Origin: an uncultured Agathobacter sp.
Lineage (GTDB): Bacteria > Bacillota > Clostridia > Lachnospirales > Lachnospiraceae
Reading direction: 5' to 3'
DNA length: 64,000 bases
Assembly: GCA_910587655.1 (NCBI GenBank)
Contig: CAJUND010000003.1
Coordinates: 1-64,000, forward strand
The translations under genes were made by a program, and so were the position numbers. The notes below the pieces were generated by a model that did no database searches, was not told where the DNA came from, and saw only the letters and a program-made list of their open reading frames with translations. Position 1 is the stretch's first letter. Each line of letters starts with the position of its first letter. Shown piece after piece: positions 16,166 through 25,029 of this stretch.

Positions 16166-16740
16166 GCATCCGTCGGGTTCAAACTCCGCCCCCGGCAGTA
16201 CCGGAGATGTATTTCCCTTTTTGCCGCCAGATTTTCCTCCTTTAAAAATTTCTGCGGACGGTTACCGGTTATGCCTGCTATGATGCATGCCGGAAAAACC
16301 GCAATTGCCTGGTTATATAAAGATACATTCGCATGGTACAGTCTTTTGGAAGCGGCAAGATGTTCGTTCGTTTCCGTAATCTGCTGCTGCAGGTTCATAT
16401 ACAGTCCGCTGGAAGAAAGCTGCGGATACGCCTCCCCGACCATCCGGATATTTCCAAGCACCTGCTCCTGGTTCTCAAGCACCTTTTGTGTCTGCGCAAT
16501 GGTCATGCCCCTTCTTGCCTTAATCAGCCCCAGCATCAGCTTTTTCTCATGCGCTGTATATCCTTTTATCGCATCCAGCGACTGCTGCAGCACGTCATAA
16601 CGCTTGATAAGCATCACTTCGATATCCGCATGCGCTTCCTGAATCTTGATATGAAGCTGCTTAAAACGGTTGCTGGCATGAATTGCATAAATCAGACAAA
16701 GCACACATAAAATTACAGTAACTATAACTGCTGTCTCCAT
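16096..16740 (-). CDS. LemA-family membrane protein, atypical C-terminus
   Basis: 214 aa from the ATG with GGAGGA upstream. One N-terminal membrane segment (about 4-22) is followed by a long helical LemA domain: KIQEAHADIEVMLIKRYDVL, TAHEKKLMLGLIKARRGMT, RLYHANVSLYNQAIAVFP. LemA proteins are thought to form cytoplasmic helical bundles of unknown role. Up to about residue 175 the match is good. After KFLKEENLAAK the reading turns Arg/Leu-rich with no family resemblance, while the -1 frame carries the DUF3137 sequence. The last 70 bases overlap the DUF3137 ORF. Confidence 0.75.
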   Translation of the reverse strand: METAVIVTVILCVLCLIYAIHASNRFKQLHIKIQEAHADIEVMLIKRYDVLQQSLDAIKGYTAHEKKLMLGLIKARRGMTIAQTQKVLENQEQVLGNIRMVGEAYPQLSSSGLYMNLQQQITETNEHLAASKRLYHANVSLYNQAIAVFPACIIAGITGNRPQKFLKEENLAAKREIHLRYCRGRSLNPTDAWRLTNSGRLALFPNLTVPAEVI

Positions 16741-16931
16741 CTCTCGTTCCTCCTGTCCAAACCTGACACATTTGTCCGTCAGTCCCACATAAAATATACC
16801 AGAACCCACGAAACTCCTGCCGTTTTTGGGACAAACGGTAGATTTAAAACAGATAAACGGTAATTGAATGCCGGAATCCGGCGCACAAAAAAAGGACATT
16901 CCCTAACCAGAAATGTCCTCTGCCGCTTACT

Positions 16932-18425
16932 TCATAAATATTTCCGTTTTCTGTCAATCATCTCATCAATGCGTTCCATGTAATTTTTCACATCCTTGAC
17001 ATTTTCCGCACGCTTAATATAACGGTTGCCGTCCTCCCGCAGCTCCTGCGTCACAAATTTGGTGCTTGCGCCCGCGCCGAGCGCCATAATCGTCTGTTTT
17101 TCCTCCATAATCAGGATATTGTAAACCCCGGCTTTACCTTCCTTTGCATAGCCGACATTTTCCATATTGCCCGCCATCCCCTTCTGCCGGTACAGATAAT
17201 ACGGAAAAAGCCCCATACTGTCACAGTATTCTGCGCACAGCTGCATATGCCCCATGGTATTTTCCATCTGCATTTTTTCATAGTAATCCTTATAAATATT
17301 CAGCGCCGCCGCACGTTTTACGGCAAGGGAATGGACGGTAAGGCTGTCCGGTGCAAGTGCTTTCACCTGTTCCAGCGTATGCCTGACGTCATCCAGCGTT
17401 TCCTCCGGAAGACCGATAATTAAATCCATGTTTATATTGTCAAACCCCAGCTTTCTTGCCAGCAGGAAGCTGTCAACGGTCTGCTGCACACTGTGGCGGC
17501 GCCCGATGATATCCAGGGTTTCCTGCTTCATGGTCTGCGGATTAATGGAAATCCTGCTGATTCCGTGCTCTTTAAGTACCAGAAGCTTTTCCTCCGTAAT
17601 GGAATCCGGCCGGCCGGCCTCCACGGTAAATTCCAGGCAGTGTGTAAAATCAAAGCTGTCCCGCAGTTTTGAAATCAGGCGGTTTATCTGCCGGGGATTC
17701 AGCGTCGTCGGCGTCCCTCCCCCGATATAGACTGCATTCAGCTTTTTTGCAACGCATGCTTTTGCTGTAAAATCAATTTCCTTTTCCAGCGCATCCAGAT
17801 AAGCATCCACCTGGTCTTCCCATGCCGTAAGCGGATAGGAAGTGAACGAACAGTACAGACAGGTACTTGGACAGAATGGGATTCCAATATAAAGGCTGTA
17901 TCCGTTTTCATAATCAATGGCGGAAAGAAGCTTTAATTCCCTTTCTGCAATGGCAATGGAAAGAGCGGTTTTTTCGTCCGAAGCAAGGTAGGTTTCTTTC
18001 ATATGGGAAAAAATTTCCTCCTCACACTTTCCCTGTTCCAGCAGCTTCATGGGAATTTTCACCGGCCTGATTCCGGTCAGCGTCCCCCATGGCAGCGACT
18101 GCAACAGTCCGCGCTCCAGCATCCGGTAAATATTTCTTTTCAGAATGTTCCTGACCTCATTACGGTTGGAAAAATCCACCGGAAAGCGTATTTTATCGTG
18201 GTTTCTCCACTCAACCGTAACCGCGTCCGGTTCATAAAATACTTCAAAATAATTTGTGGCATCCTCCCCATTTCCCCCGAAATGACTGGTGCATGCCACA
18301 TTTTTTTTATCCGATTCCGCTTCTTTTGTATAATAAATTTCTACATCCTCTTTTGGAAAAAAAGCCTTTAGAAGCGAATGGATATCATATTCAAATTCTG
18401 TTTGATTTAATGTTACATTTATCAT
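16932..18425 (-). CDS. hemZ: HemZ-type oxygen-independent coproporphyrinogen III dehydrogenase
   Basis: 497-aa radical-SAM enzyme of the HemN/HemZ family, cytoplasmic. An N-terminal domain of about 165 residues typical of HemZ precedes the radical-SAM core with the CX3CX2C cluster site CPSTCLYC (about 180-187), GGGTPTTL and the HemN-like EAGRPDSI. Related enzymes decarboxylate coproporphyrinogen III, but many HemZ proteins in heme-lacking Clostridia have unproven substrates. No other heme genes are in the window. The ATG overlaps the stop of the MBL gene by four bases, so they are translationally coupled in relA-MBL-hemZ order. Confidence 0.87.
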   Translation of the reverse strand: MINVTLNQTEFEYDIHSLLKAFFPKEDVEIYYTKEAESDKKNVACTSHFGGNGEDATNYFEVFYEPDAVTVEWRNHDKIRFPVDFSNRNEVRNILKRNIYRMLERGLLQSLPWGTLTGIRPVKIPMKLLEQGKCEEEIFSHMKETYLASDEKTALSIAIAERELKLLSAIDYENGYSLYIGIPFCPSTCLYCSFTSYPLTAWEDQVDAYLDALEKEIDFTAKACVAKKLNAVYIGGGTPTTLNPRQINRLISKLRDSFDFTHCLEFTVEAGRPDSITEEKLLVLKEHGISRISINPQTMKQETLDIIGRRHSVQQTVDSFLLARKLGFDNINMDLIIGLPEETLDDVRHTLEQVKALAPDSLTVHSLAVKRAAALNIYKDYYEKMQMENTMGHMQLCAEYCDSMGLFPYYLYRQKGMAGNMENVGYAKEGKAGVYNILIMEEKQTIMALGAGASTKFVTQELREDGNRYIKRAENVKDVKNYMERIDEMIDRKRKYL

Positions 18426-19051
18426 AGGTACGGATTATACATCCTCTCATTTTCAATGGTCGTAATGGAATTATGTCCCGGATAAACGGTTGTCTGCTCC
18501 GGCATCACCATAAGCTTCTCCCGTATGGAACGAATCAGCTGTGAAGAACTCCCTCCCGGAAAATCGGAGCGGCCGACGGAACCGGCAAAAAGAGTGTCCC
18601 CGGAAAACACCGCGTCCTCATACGGCAGATAATAACAGCATCCGCCCTCTGTATGTCCCGGCGTATGCAGTACCCGGATATGAAATCCCGCAAGTGTAAG
18701 CTCCTGTTCGTCCTTCAGAAAGACGTCGGCATGGTAAACCTGCTCTGCGCCCATCATCCACGAAACATTCTTCCTGCTGTTTTCGAGCGTTTCCTTTTCC
18801 CCTTCATAGGCATAGATTTTCATGCCAAATTCCGCAGCAAGTTCTTCTGCCGCCCCCGCATGGTCAAAATGCCCGTGCGTCAGAAGAACTGCCACTGGTA
18901 TACAGCCTTCCTCACGAATGCGCGCCGCAAGCTCCTTTGCATAATCGCCCGGATCTACCACAAAAAGCTCGTTTGTCTGCTCATTCACTGCAAAATAGCA
19001 GTTTGTCTGTACCGGTCCTACCACGTACTGTTTTACTTTTAATGCTCCCAT
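18422..19051 (-). CDS. MBL-fold hydrolase, glyoxalase II-like
   Basis: 209-aa metallo-beta-lactamase-fold hydrolase. The metal ligands are all present: THGHFDH (about 59-65), HTPGHTEGG, the Asp in FSGDTLF and the His in VYPGHNS. Such YcbL/GloB-like enzymes cleave thioesters such as S-lactoylglutathione or bacillithiol-type adducts; the substrate here is unknown. It lies 2 bp after relA and overlaps hemZ by four bases, in the conserved clostridial order. Confidence 0.88.
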   Translation of the reverse strand: MGALKVKQYVVGPVQTNCYFAVNEQTNELFVVDPGDYAKELAARIREEGCIPVAVLLTHGHFDHAGAAEELAAEFGMKIYAYEGEKETLENSRKNVSWMMGAEQVYHADVFLKDEQELTLAGFHIRVLHTPGHTEGGCCYYLPYEDAVFSGDTLFAGSVGRSDFPGGSSSQLIRSIREKLMVMPEQTTVYPGHNSITTIENERMYNPYL

Positions 19052-19053
19052 AA

Positions 19054-21393
19054 TTATCCTGTGGTCCTTTCTATATCCATGACACTTTCCACCTGCCTGA
19101 TTTTTTCAACAATGCGTGTGATCTGTTCCCGTCCTTTTGTCTGGAACGCGACCTCAATCGTTGCAATTCCCTGTTTGCTGGTCTTGGAATGGATACCGGA
19201 AATATTAATTCCAGTCTCCGTAAACACACGCGTAATATCCACCAGAAGCCCGCTTCTGTCATGGCAGAAAATTTTTAAATCGGCGTGATACTCACCAAAC
19301 TCCCCGGAATCCGTACCGCTCTGCCATTCCGCCTCAATCAGCCTTACTTTTTCCAGGTCCGAAAGATGCATGATATTCACACAGTCCGTCCGGTGTATGG
19401 ATACGCCGCGTCCCCTTGTCACAAATCCCACAATTTCATCCCCCGGCACCGGGCTGCAGCATTTGCTGAAATGCACCGCAACATCATAAAGTCCCTTGAC
19501 GATAATGCCGTTTTTTGACTGTCCCGCCTGCTGCGGCTGCCGGTTCTCTCCAACGGAATCCAGGATATCCTGGTCTGTTACCGTTACCGGATGATCCTTG
19601 CGGTACTCCTCATACATGCGGTTTACAATCTGGCTTTCCTTAAGCCCTCCGTGCCCCACAGTGGCAAGGCAGGAATTCCAGTCACGGAACCCATATTTGC
19701 GAAGTATTTTTTCCTGGTATTCAGTTTTATTTATGTCAGAAAAAGCGATTCCTTTTGCCCTGGCACAGGAAGCAAGCAGTTCCTTACCGTGAAGAATATT
19801 TTCTTCTTTCAGTTCACTGCGGAACCACTGGTTAATTTTATTTTTCGCCTGCGTGCTCCTGACAATATTCAGCCAGTCACGGCTCGGTCCCCTGGAGTTC
19901 TGGGAAGTGATTACCTCAATCCGGTCCCCGTTGCGAATTACATAGTCAATGGGAACAAGTTTGCCGTTGACCTTTGCCCCGACCATTTTATTGCCGACTG
20001 CGGAATGGATGCTGTATGCGAAGTCGATGGTTGTGGAACCGGTCGGCAGGTTTTTGACGTCACCCGACGGTGTAAAACAGAAAACCGTATCCGAAAACAG
20101 ATCCAGATCGCTTTTCAGCAGCGTCATAAATTCTTTGTTATCTGACATTTCCTGCTGCCATTCCAGAATCTGGCGCAGCCAGCTTAATTTCTCTTCTTCG
20201 GTCACAGTCGTTTCCGTGACAGTGCCGTTATTCGTTTCTTTATATTTCCAGTGTGCGGCAATCCCGTATTCAGCTGTGCGGTGCATGTCAAAGGTACGAA
20301 TCTGGATTTCAAACGGCTGCCCGCTCGGTCCGATTAATGTTGTGTGAAGCGACTGGTACATATTCGGTTTCGGCATGGCAATATAATCCTTAAACCGCCC
20401 CGGAATCGGCTTGTATTTTTCATGCATAATTCCAAGCGCACTGTAACAGTCTTTGATATTATCCACAATAATACGGATGGCAAACAGGTCATAAATCTGG
20501 TCAATGGTTTTATTCTGGTTTACCATCTTTTTGTAAATGGAAAAGAAATGTTTTGCCCGGCCGGATATCTCTGCCTTGATATCCGCCATTTCGATATATT
20601 CGCGTACTTCTTCCACAAGTCTCTTGACATAATCATCCCTGATGTTTTTATGGACAGCCACTTTTTCCACCAGGTCATAATATGCGTTTGATTCCAGGTA
20701 TTTGAGGGATAAATCATCCAGCTCTATCTTTACTTTGCTGATACCAAGCCGCTGTGCAATCGGACAGTAAATTTCGAGCGTCTCCCTTGCAATACGAAGC
20801 TGCGCCTCCTCGGACTGGTACTTTAATGTACGCATATTATGCAGGCGGTCGGCAAGCTTAATCATAATGACACGGATATCCTTTGCCATGGCAAGAAACA
20901 TTTTACGGAGATTCTCCGCCTGCATTTCCAGACGGTTGGCATTTTTATCCTTGGGATCCTTGACTTTATCAGTCAGATGAAGATGCTGCAGTTTGGTTAC
21001 GCCGTCCACAAGAAGCAGAACTTCTTCCCCAAACTCGTCTTTCATCTGTTCTTCCGTCATCACGGTATCTTCCAGAACATCATGAAGAAGCCCGGCAGCA
21101 ATTGTTTCTTTGTCCAGTTCCAGTTCTGCCAGAATCATTGACACGCAAAGCGGATGGATAATATATGCTTCCCCGGACTTGCGCACCTGTCCTTCATGTG
21201 CCTGGTATGCCACCTGGTACGCCTTCTCAATCAGCGTCGTATCCGTGGAAGGATGGTATTTCTGGATACTCGCAATCAGATCCGCATATAAATCCTCTGG
21301 TTTTGCAAATTCTTTTGTCGGCTTAATGCTTTCAGAGCCGGAATGAAACTCACGTTCAATCCGCTCCAGCTCTTCTGTAGAAATGTCTGCCAT
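19054..21393 (-). CDS. relA: Bifunctional (p)ppGpp synthetase/hydrolase Rel
   Basis: 779-aa long RSH protein that makes and removes the stringent-response alarmone (p)ppGpp. In order: HD hydrolase (about 55-200; HPLCVSMILAELELD, GLLHDVLEDT intact, so hydrolysis is expected), synthetase (about 245-370; FSIYKKM, DLFAIRIIV, YQSLHTTLIGPSGQPFEIQ), TGS (about 400-460), a helical/zinc-finger region with CCSPVPGDEIVGF, and the C-terminal ACT domain. Length is typical. AGGTGAG precedes the ATG. It is first in the relA-MBL-hemZ operon. Confidence 0.95.
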   Translation of the reverse strand: MADISTEELERIEREFHSGSESIKPTKEFAKPEDLYADLIASIQKYHPSTDTTLIEKAYQVAYQAHEGQVRKSGEAYIIHPLCVSMILAELELDKETIAAGLLHDVLEDTVMTEEQMKDEFGEEVLLLVDGVTKLQHLHLTDKVKDPKDKNANRLEMQAENLRKMFLAMAKDIRVIMIKLADRLHNMRTLKYQSEEAQLRIARETLEIYCPIAQRLGISKVKIELDDLSLKYLESNAYYDLVEKVAVHKNIRDDYVKRLVEEVREYIEMADIKAEISGRAKHFFSIYKKMVNQNKTIDQIYDLFAIRIIVDNIKDCYSALGIMHEKYKPIPGRFKDYIAMPKPNMYQSLHTTLIGPSGQPFEIQIRTFDMHRTAEYGIAAHWKYKETNNGTVTETTVTEEEKLSWLRQILEWQQEMSDNKEFMTLLKSDLDLFSDTVFCFTPSGDVKNLPTGSTTIDFAYSIHSAVGNKMVGAKVNGKLVPIDYVIRNGDRIEVITSQNSRGPSRDWLNIVRSTQAKNKINQWFRSELKEENILHGKELLASCARAKGIAFSDINKTEYQEKILRKYGFRDWNSCLATVGHGGLKESQIVNRMYEEYRKDHPVTVTDQDILDSVGENRQPQQAGQSKNGIIVKGLYDVAVHFSKCCSPVPGDEIVGFVTRGRGVSIHRTDCVNIMHLSDLEKVRLIEAEWQSGTDSGEFGEYHADLKIFCHDRSGLLVDITRVFTETGINISGIHSKTSKQGIATIEVAFQTKGREQITRIVEKIRQVESVMDIERTTG

Positions 21394-21425
21394 ATTCTCA
21401 CCTGATTCATGAAGTATAGTATTTT

Positions 21426-21454
21426 ATTATATTATATTTTATCTCTTTTTTCAA
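21426..21454 (-). promoter_or_regulatory. Sigma-A promoter of the relA operon
   Basis: TTGAAA, 17 bp, TATAAT on the minus strand, about 33 bases before the relA ATG, in very AT-rich sequence. Confidence 0.65.
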
Positions 21455-21482
21455 GATTTTAGAAACCATCTGTCAACTTTTT

Positions 21483-21649
21483 TGTAACAGTTCAGCCATC
21501 GTCATTTTGACAGGCGAATCATGCTTGCATGAATGAGCATGTCAAAGTGACGATGAGCGGAGCGCCCGATTATGAGCAAAGTTAGCTGCGCCAGCAGCGG
21601 GAAAGCAGCGCAGCTGCGCTTTGCGAATGGCGCGGGCTGAACTGTTACA
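21483..21649. repeat. 167-bp palindromic element with 15-bp terminal inverted repeats
   Basis: The ends are exact complements (TGTAACAGTTCAGCC and GGCTGAACTGTTACA). Inside, the first half folds on itself (ATCGTCA-TTTGACA against TGTCAAA-TGACGAT with one wobble, and a tip CATGC-TT-GCATG). The second half has AGCTGCGC against GCGCAGCT. There is no ORF. It lies between relA and the XRE gene. Form and size fit a MITE-like or REP-like intergenic repeat; copy number elsewhere is unknown. Confidence 0.75.
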
Positions 21650-21658
21650 TTTTTTATA

Positions 21659-22066
21659 TCATGACTCACGTTTTGAAGTACTGCTTTTAAATGCCAGTCT
21701 CTTCATATAGGAATGTTTCACCTCACTGCGCGACTGTAATACAGCTTCCATCCGTCTGGCTTCAGTCGCCCCGGAAGAAGCCTGCCGCATAATGCTTTTT
21801 CTTATCTGCGGACTGCATTTCCTGAAATACTCCAGAAGTATTTTTTCCTGTTCTGTCAAAACCGGCGGGGGCGTATTTTCAAGTCCCAGCAGATAATCTG
21901 CGGAAACATCCAGATACCGGCATATTTTTCTGAATGAATCCAGGCATGGCAGCGTACCGTCCTTCCACCTGGTTGTCGGGGACTGCGCAATATTACATCC
22001 TTTTGCCAGTTTATTCAGCGTTAAATTCTTTTCCTTCAGTGTCTTATCTAATCTTTCGTAGAACAT
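21659..22066 (-). CDS. XRE-family transcriptional regulator
   Basis: 135 aa. An N-terminal helix-turn-helix of the Cro/C1 type (about 7-62: LNKLAKGCNIAQSPTTRWKD, then DSFRKICRYLDVSADYLLGL) is followed by a charged helical tail with no recognised domain. The RBS is weak (AAAGGC). It is monocistronic: the palindromic repeat follows its stop within about 10 bases, and the GNAT gene ends 77 bp upstream. The target is unknown. Confidence 0.85.
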   Translation of the reverse strand: MFYERLDKTLKEKNLTLNKLAKGCNIAQSPTTRWKDGTLPCLDSFRKICRYLDVSADYLLGLENTPPPVLTEQEKILLEYFRKCSPQIRKSIMRQASSGATEARRMEAVLQSRSEVKHSYMKRLAFKSSTSKRES

Positions 22067-22143
22067 ATTTGCCTTTCTTCATATCATAAAGCAGTCCGTA
22101 TACAGATTTGCAGCGCAGATCATTCGCGTCTGCAGTTTGTTTT

Positions 22144-23013
22144 TCAGAATGAATAAACGAAACGCTGCATCCTGCTGCCGGATATTACCGTATCTTCCAT
22201 ATACTGGAAGCCCAGCTTCCCTAAAAGTGCAATGGAAGCTTTATTTTCTTTTTTGGTAAGGGCATTCAGTCTGGAAAAATCCAGTTCCTGCCTTGCAAAC
22301 TCCATAATTGCCGTACAGACTTCCGTTGCCACGCCCCTGTGCTGCCACTCCGGGTCGATGACGTACCCAAGCTCCAGCTCCGTTCCTTCCGGATATTCCC
22401 GGTTTTCCAGTCCTGCACGTCCAATCAGCTCTCCCGATTTTTTTTCAATCACCAGCCACATTCCGTATCCGTAATAGCCATACATATTGGTAATATACGC
22501 CTGCTGGTACTCCTGTTCCTCCCTGGGAGGATATAAGGGATCTATAAAGCCTTTTACAGTATTGCCTTCCTCGTCCAGACGCATGGTAACGCCCGGCTTG
22601 TCGTATAATTTGCGGAGAGCCCCCAGGTCTGTGATGGCAAGCTCCCTGATGACACACCGTTTTGTATCTGCAATTTTCCATGGAAGCCCGTGTTCCCTCC
22701 TGTACACCTGTTCCAGGAAGGCTTCGTCCACTTCCTCAAACCCCTGTACAAGCATGGTAAGCCCCCAGAGCGACTGGTCCGGCAGTTTTGGGTTCAGATA
22801 GCCCAGCACTGCCAGGTTCAGCTCTTTTGCTTCTTCTGCACGAATATCGGTTGCCGTAATCAAAAGAACCGCATCCGCTGAAATTTTATATTCCGCAAGA
22901 ACCTCTGCCACCGGCACCTCTTTGGGTACTTTTATTATTTTCTGTTTAATTCTGTTTGTTAATAAGTCCGGGGACCATTCCCCTTCAATGTACATTAAAA
23001 TCCGGTATCTCAT
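22144..23013 (-). CDS. GNAT-family N-acetyltransferase with N-terminal extension
   Basis: 289 aa from the chosen ATG. The first half (about 1-125) resembles a HAD-like or small Rossmann-type segment (VLLITATDIRAEEAKELNLAVLGY) and is not a standard GNAT part. The second half (about 130-285) is a RimJ/RimL-like acetyltransferase with GRAGLENRE, the acetyl-CoA loop ELGYVIDPEWQHRGVATE, and NKASIALLGKLGFQ. The longer open frame would run into the cyclophilin gene, so the start 19 bp after that gene's stop is preferred, although no RBS is clear and translation may be coupled. Last gene of ddl-murF-ppi-GNAT. Substrate unknown. Confidence 0.82.
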   Translation of the reverse strand: MRYRILMYIEGEWSPDLLTNRIKQKIIKVPKEVPVAEVLAEYKISADAVLLITATDIRAEEAKELNLAVLGYLNPKLPDQSLWGLTMLVQGFEEVDEAFLEQVYRREHGLPWKIADTKRCVIRELAITDLGALRKLYDKPGVTMRLDEEGNTVKGFIDPLYPPREEQEYQQAYITNMYGYYGYGMWLVIEKKSGELIGRAGLENREYPEGTELELGYVIDPEWQHRGVATEVCTAIMEFARQELDFSRLNALTKKENKASIALLGKLGFQYMEDTVISGSRMQRFVYSF

Positions 23014-23032
23014 AAGTAAAACTGTTTTGTGT

Positions 23033-23557
23033 CTACAGCGTTTCCGGTTCCGGATAATCCACGCCAAATGTCTCAACTGTCACGGTCTTAATCTTCTGCT
23101 CCTCAACTGGACGGTCATTGTAATCGGTTGCGGTCTCCGCAATTGCATCGACCACCTCCTGTCCCTCAGTAATCTTTCCAAACGCAGCATACGCTCCGTC
23201 CAGATGCGGGGCATCTTTATGCATAATAAAAAACTGGCTTCCTGCGGAATCCGGCATCATGGAACGAGCCATGGAAAGAACGCCCGCCTTGTGCGCCATG
23301 TCATTTTTTACACCATTCTGGGCAAATTCCCCCTTAATGCCGTATCCCGGACCGCCCATGCCGGTGCCCTCCGGGTCGCCGCCCTGAATCATAAATCCTT
23401 TTATCACGCGGTGAAAAATCAGTCCGTCATAAAATCCCTTCTTCACCAGACTGATAAAATTGTTTACTGTATTTGGGGCAGTCTGCGGATAAAGCTCTGC
23501 AGTCATCACCTTACCGTCTGCCATTGTAAAAGTTACTACTGGGTTTTGCATTTTCAT
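23033..23557 (-). CDS. Cyclophilin-type peptidyl-prolyl isomerase
   Basis: 174-aa single-domain cyclophilin that speeds cis-trans isomerisation of prolyl bonds. Active-site residues are in place: Arg in FHRVIKGFMIQGGD, Gln-Phe-Phe in SQFFIM, and His and Phe in HLDGAYAAFGKI. There is no signal peptide or membrane segment, so it is cytoplasmic. GGAG precedes the ATG by four bases (a second ATG two codons on has better spacing). It follows murF by 47 bp in the ddl operon. Confidence 0.93.
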   Translation of the reverse strand: MKMQNPVVTFTMADGKVMTAELYPQTAPNTVNNFISLVKKGFYDGLIFHRVIKGFMIQGGDPEGTGMGGPGYGIKGEFAQNGVKNDMAHKAGVLSMARSMMPDSAGSQFFIMHKDAPHLDGAYAAFGKITEGQEVVDAIAETATDYNDRPVEEQKIKTVTVETFGVDYPEPETL

Positions 23558-23604
23558 CTATCTCCTTTTTTGAGTGTATAACAGATATTTTACCGAATCC
23601 TTCC

Positions 23605-25026
23605 TTATTTCGCAAGTGCTTTCAGCGCATCAACCACTTTCGGAAATTCCATAAAGTGTGACGCCTTTACCAGAACTGTGTCTTTTTCCCTTACAAATGC
23701 GGTAAGTTCCGGAATCATTTCCCCGCAGGTCTTAAAATAATGGACGTCAGCGGCTCCTTTCGCCGACAGTGCGTACTCTTCTGCAAGCGTACCTGCACAA
23801 AACAGCACATCTATTCCGGCATGTGCCACTGCCTCCCCCACCTTACGGTGCAGAAGCCTTTCATCAGCTCCCAGCTCTCCCATATCTCCCAGTACTGCAA
23901 TCCGCCTGCCTTCGGTATGTGCAAGTACGTCAATGGATGCCTTCATGGAAACCGGATTGGCATTGTAACAGTCGTCAATAATTGTAAGACCGGCTGCGTG
24001 TATTAAATTAGTGCGGCCTTTCACCGTCTGTACCCCGGCGATTCCCTGTGCAATTTCCGCAGTCGTAAGTCCAAGCTGTAAACCGGCCGCCGTTGCCGCC
24101 AGCGCATTATATACATTATGTTCTCCCGCAATCGGAATACGCGCCGCAAAGCTGCCCTGCGGGGTGTGAATCTGCGCAAGCATCCCTTCCAGTCCGCAGT
24201 TTTTTATATCTGTTGCATAAATGCTTTTTTCTGCCGGAACCGAAGAGGAATCCATGCCGTAAAAAATAACCGGCTTTCCATTTACCTCTGTTTTTGTCGC
24301 CAACTTATCGTCATCCCCGTTTAAAATAACCGTTCCGTCCGGTTTCATGTGCTCAAACACTTCTGTCTTTGCCTGTAAAATACCGTCCCTTGAGCCGAGA
24401 TTTTCCAGATGACAGAGACCGATATTGGTAATCACGCTGATATCCGGCTGTGCCATTGCTGCCAGGCGGTGCATTTCCCCAAAATCTGAAATTCCCATTT
24501 CCAGTACGGCAATTTCATGCTGCGAACGGATTTTAAATATAGTAAGCGGAAGTCCGATCTCGTTATTAAAGTTTCCTTCTGTTTTTAATACCCGGTATTT
24601 CTGTTCCAGTACAGATGCTATCATTTCCTTTGTACTTGTTTTCCCGACGCTTCCGGTAATTCCGACCACTTTTACGGAAAGCTGTCCGCGGTAAAATGCC
24701 GCCAGTTTTTTCATTGCTTCCACAGTGGATTTCACCCGGATATATGGTCCTTTTGCATCTGTAAGTTCCTGTTCGGAAAGAACCACAAGGGCACCCTTTT
24801 CAAAAACGTCAGGAATAAAATCGTGCCCGTCCACACGCGCACCCTTAATTGGAATAAATAAAAAACCAGGCTCCACCTGCCGGCTGTCCGTTACTGCGCC
24901 GGTAATTACCTCATGAAGCTTTTCTTCTGCACCAGTATAGGTTCCTTCACACGCCTTTACCATATGTTCAATTGTCATCCCCGGCATGCAGTTTTTTTCC
25001 CTGTCCCGTATTTTGTATTCATCCAT
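23605..25026 (-). CDS. murF: UDP-MurNAc-tripeptide--D-Ala-D-Ala ligase MurF
   Basis: 473-aa Mur ligase that adds D-Ala-D-Ala to UDP-MurNAc-tripeptide in cytoplasmic peptidoglycan synthesis. It has an N-terminal UDP-binding domain (about 17-105: GAVTDSRQVEPGFLFIPIKG), an ATP-binding middle domain with GITGSVGKTSTKE (about 122-134), EMGISDFGEM and DDCYNANPVSM, and a C-terminal domain with AVLGDMGELG. It lies 3 bp after ddl, whose product supplies its substrate. GAGGTG precedes the start. Confidence 0.95.
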   Translation of the reverse strand: MDEYKIRDREKNCMPGMTIEHMVKACEGTYTGAEEKLHEVITGAVTDSRQVEPGFLFIPIKGARVDGHDFIPDVFEKGALVVLSEQELTDAKGPYIRVKSTVEAMKKLAAFYRGQLSVKVVGITGSVGKTSTKEMIASVLEQKYRVLKTEGNFNNEIGLPLTIFKIRSQHEIAVLEMGISDFGEMHRLAAMAQPDISVITNIGLCHLENLGSRDGILQAKTEVFEHMKPDGTVILNGDDDKLATKTEVNGKPVIFYGMDSSSVPAEKSIYATDIKNCGLEGMLAQIHTPQGSFAARIPIAGEHNVYNALAATAAGLQLGLTTAEIAQGIAGVQTVKGRTNLIHAAGLTIIDDCYNANPVSMKASIDVLAHTEGRRIAVLGDMGELGADERLLHRKVGEAVAHAGIDVLFCAGTLAEEYALSAKGAADVHYFKTCGEMIPELTAFVREKDTVLVKASHFMEFPKVVDALKALAK

Positions 25027-25029
25027 AGC

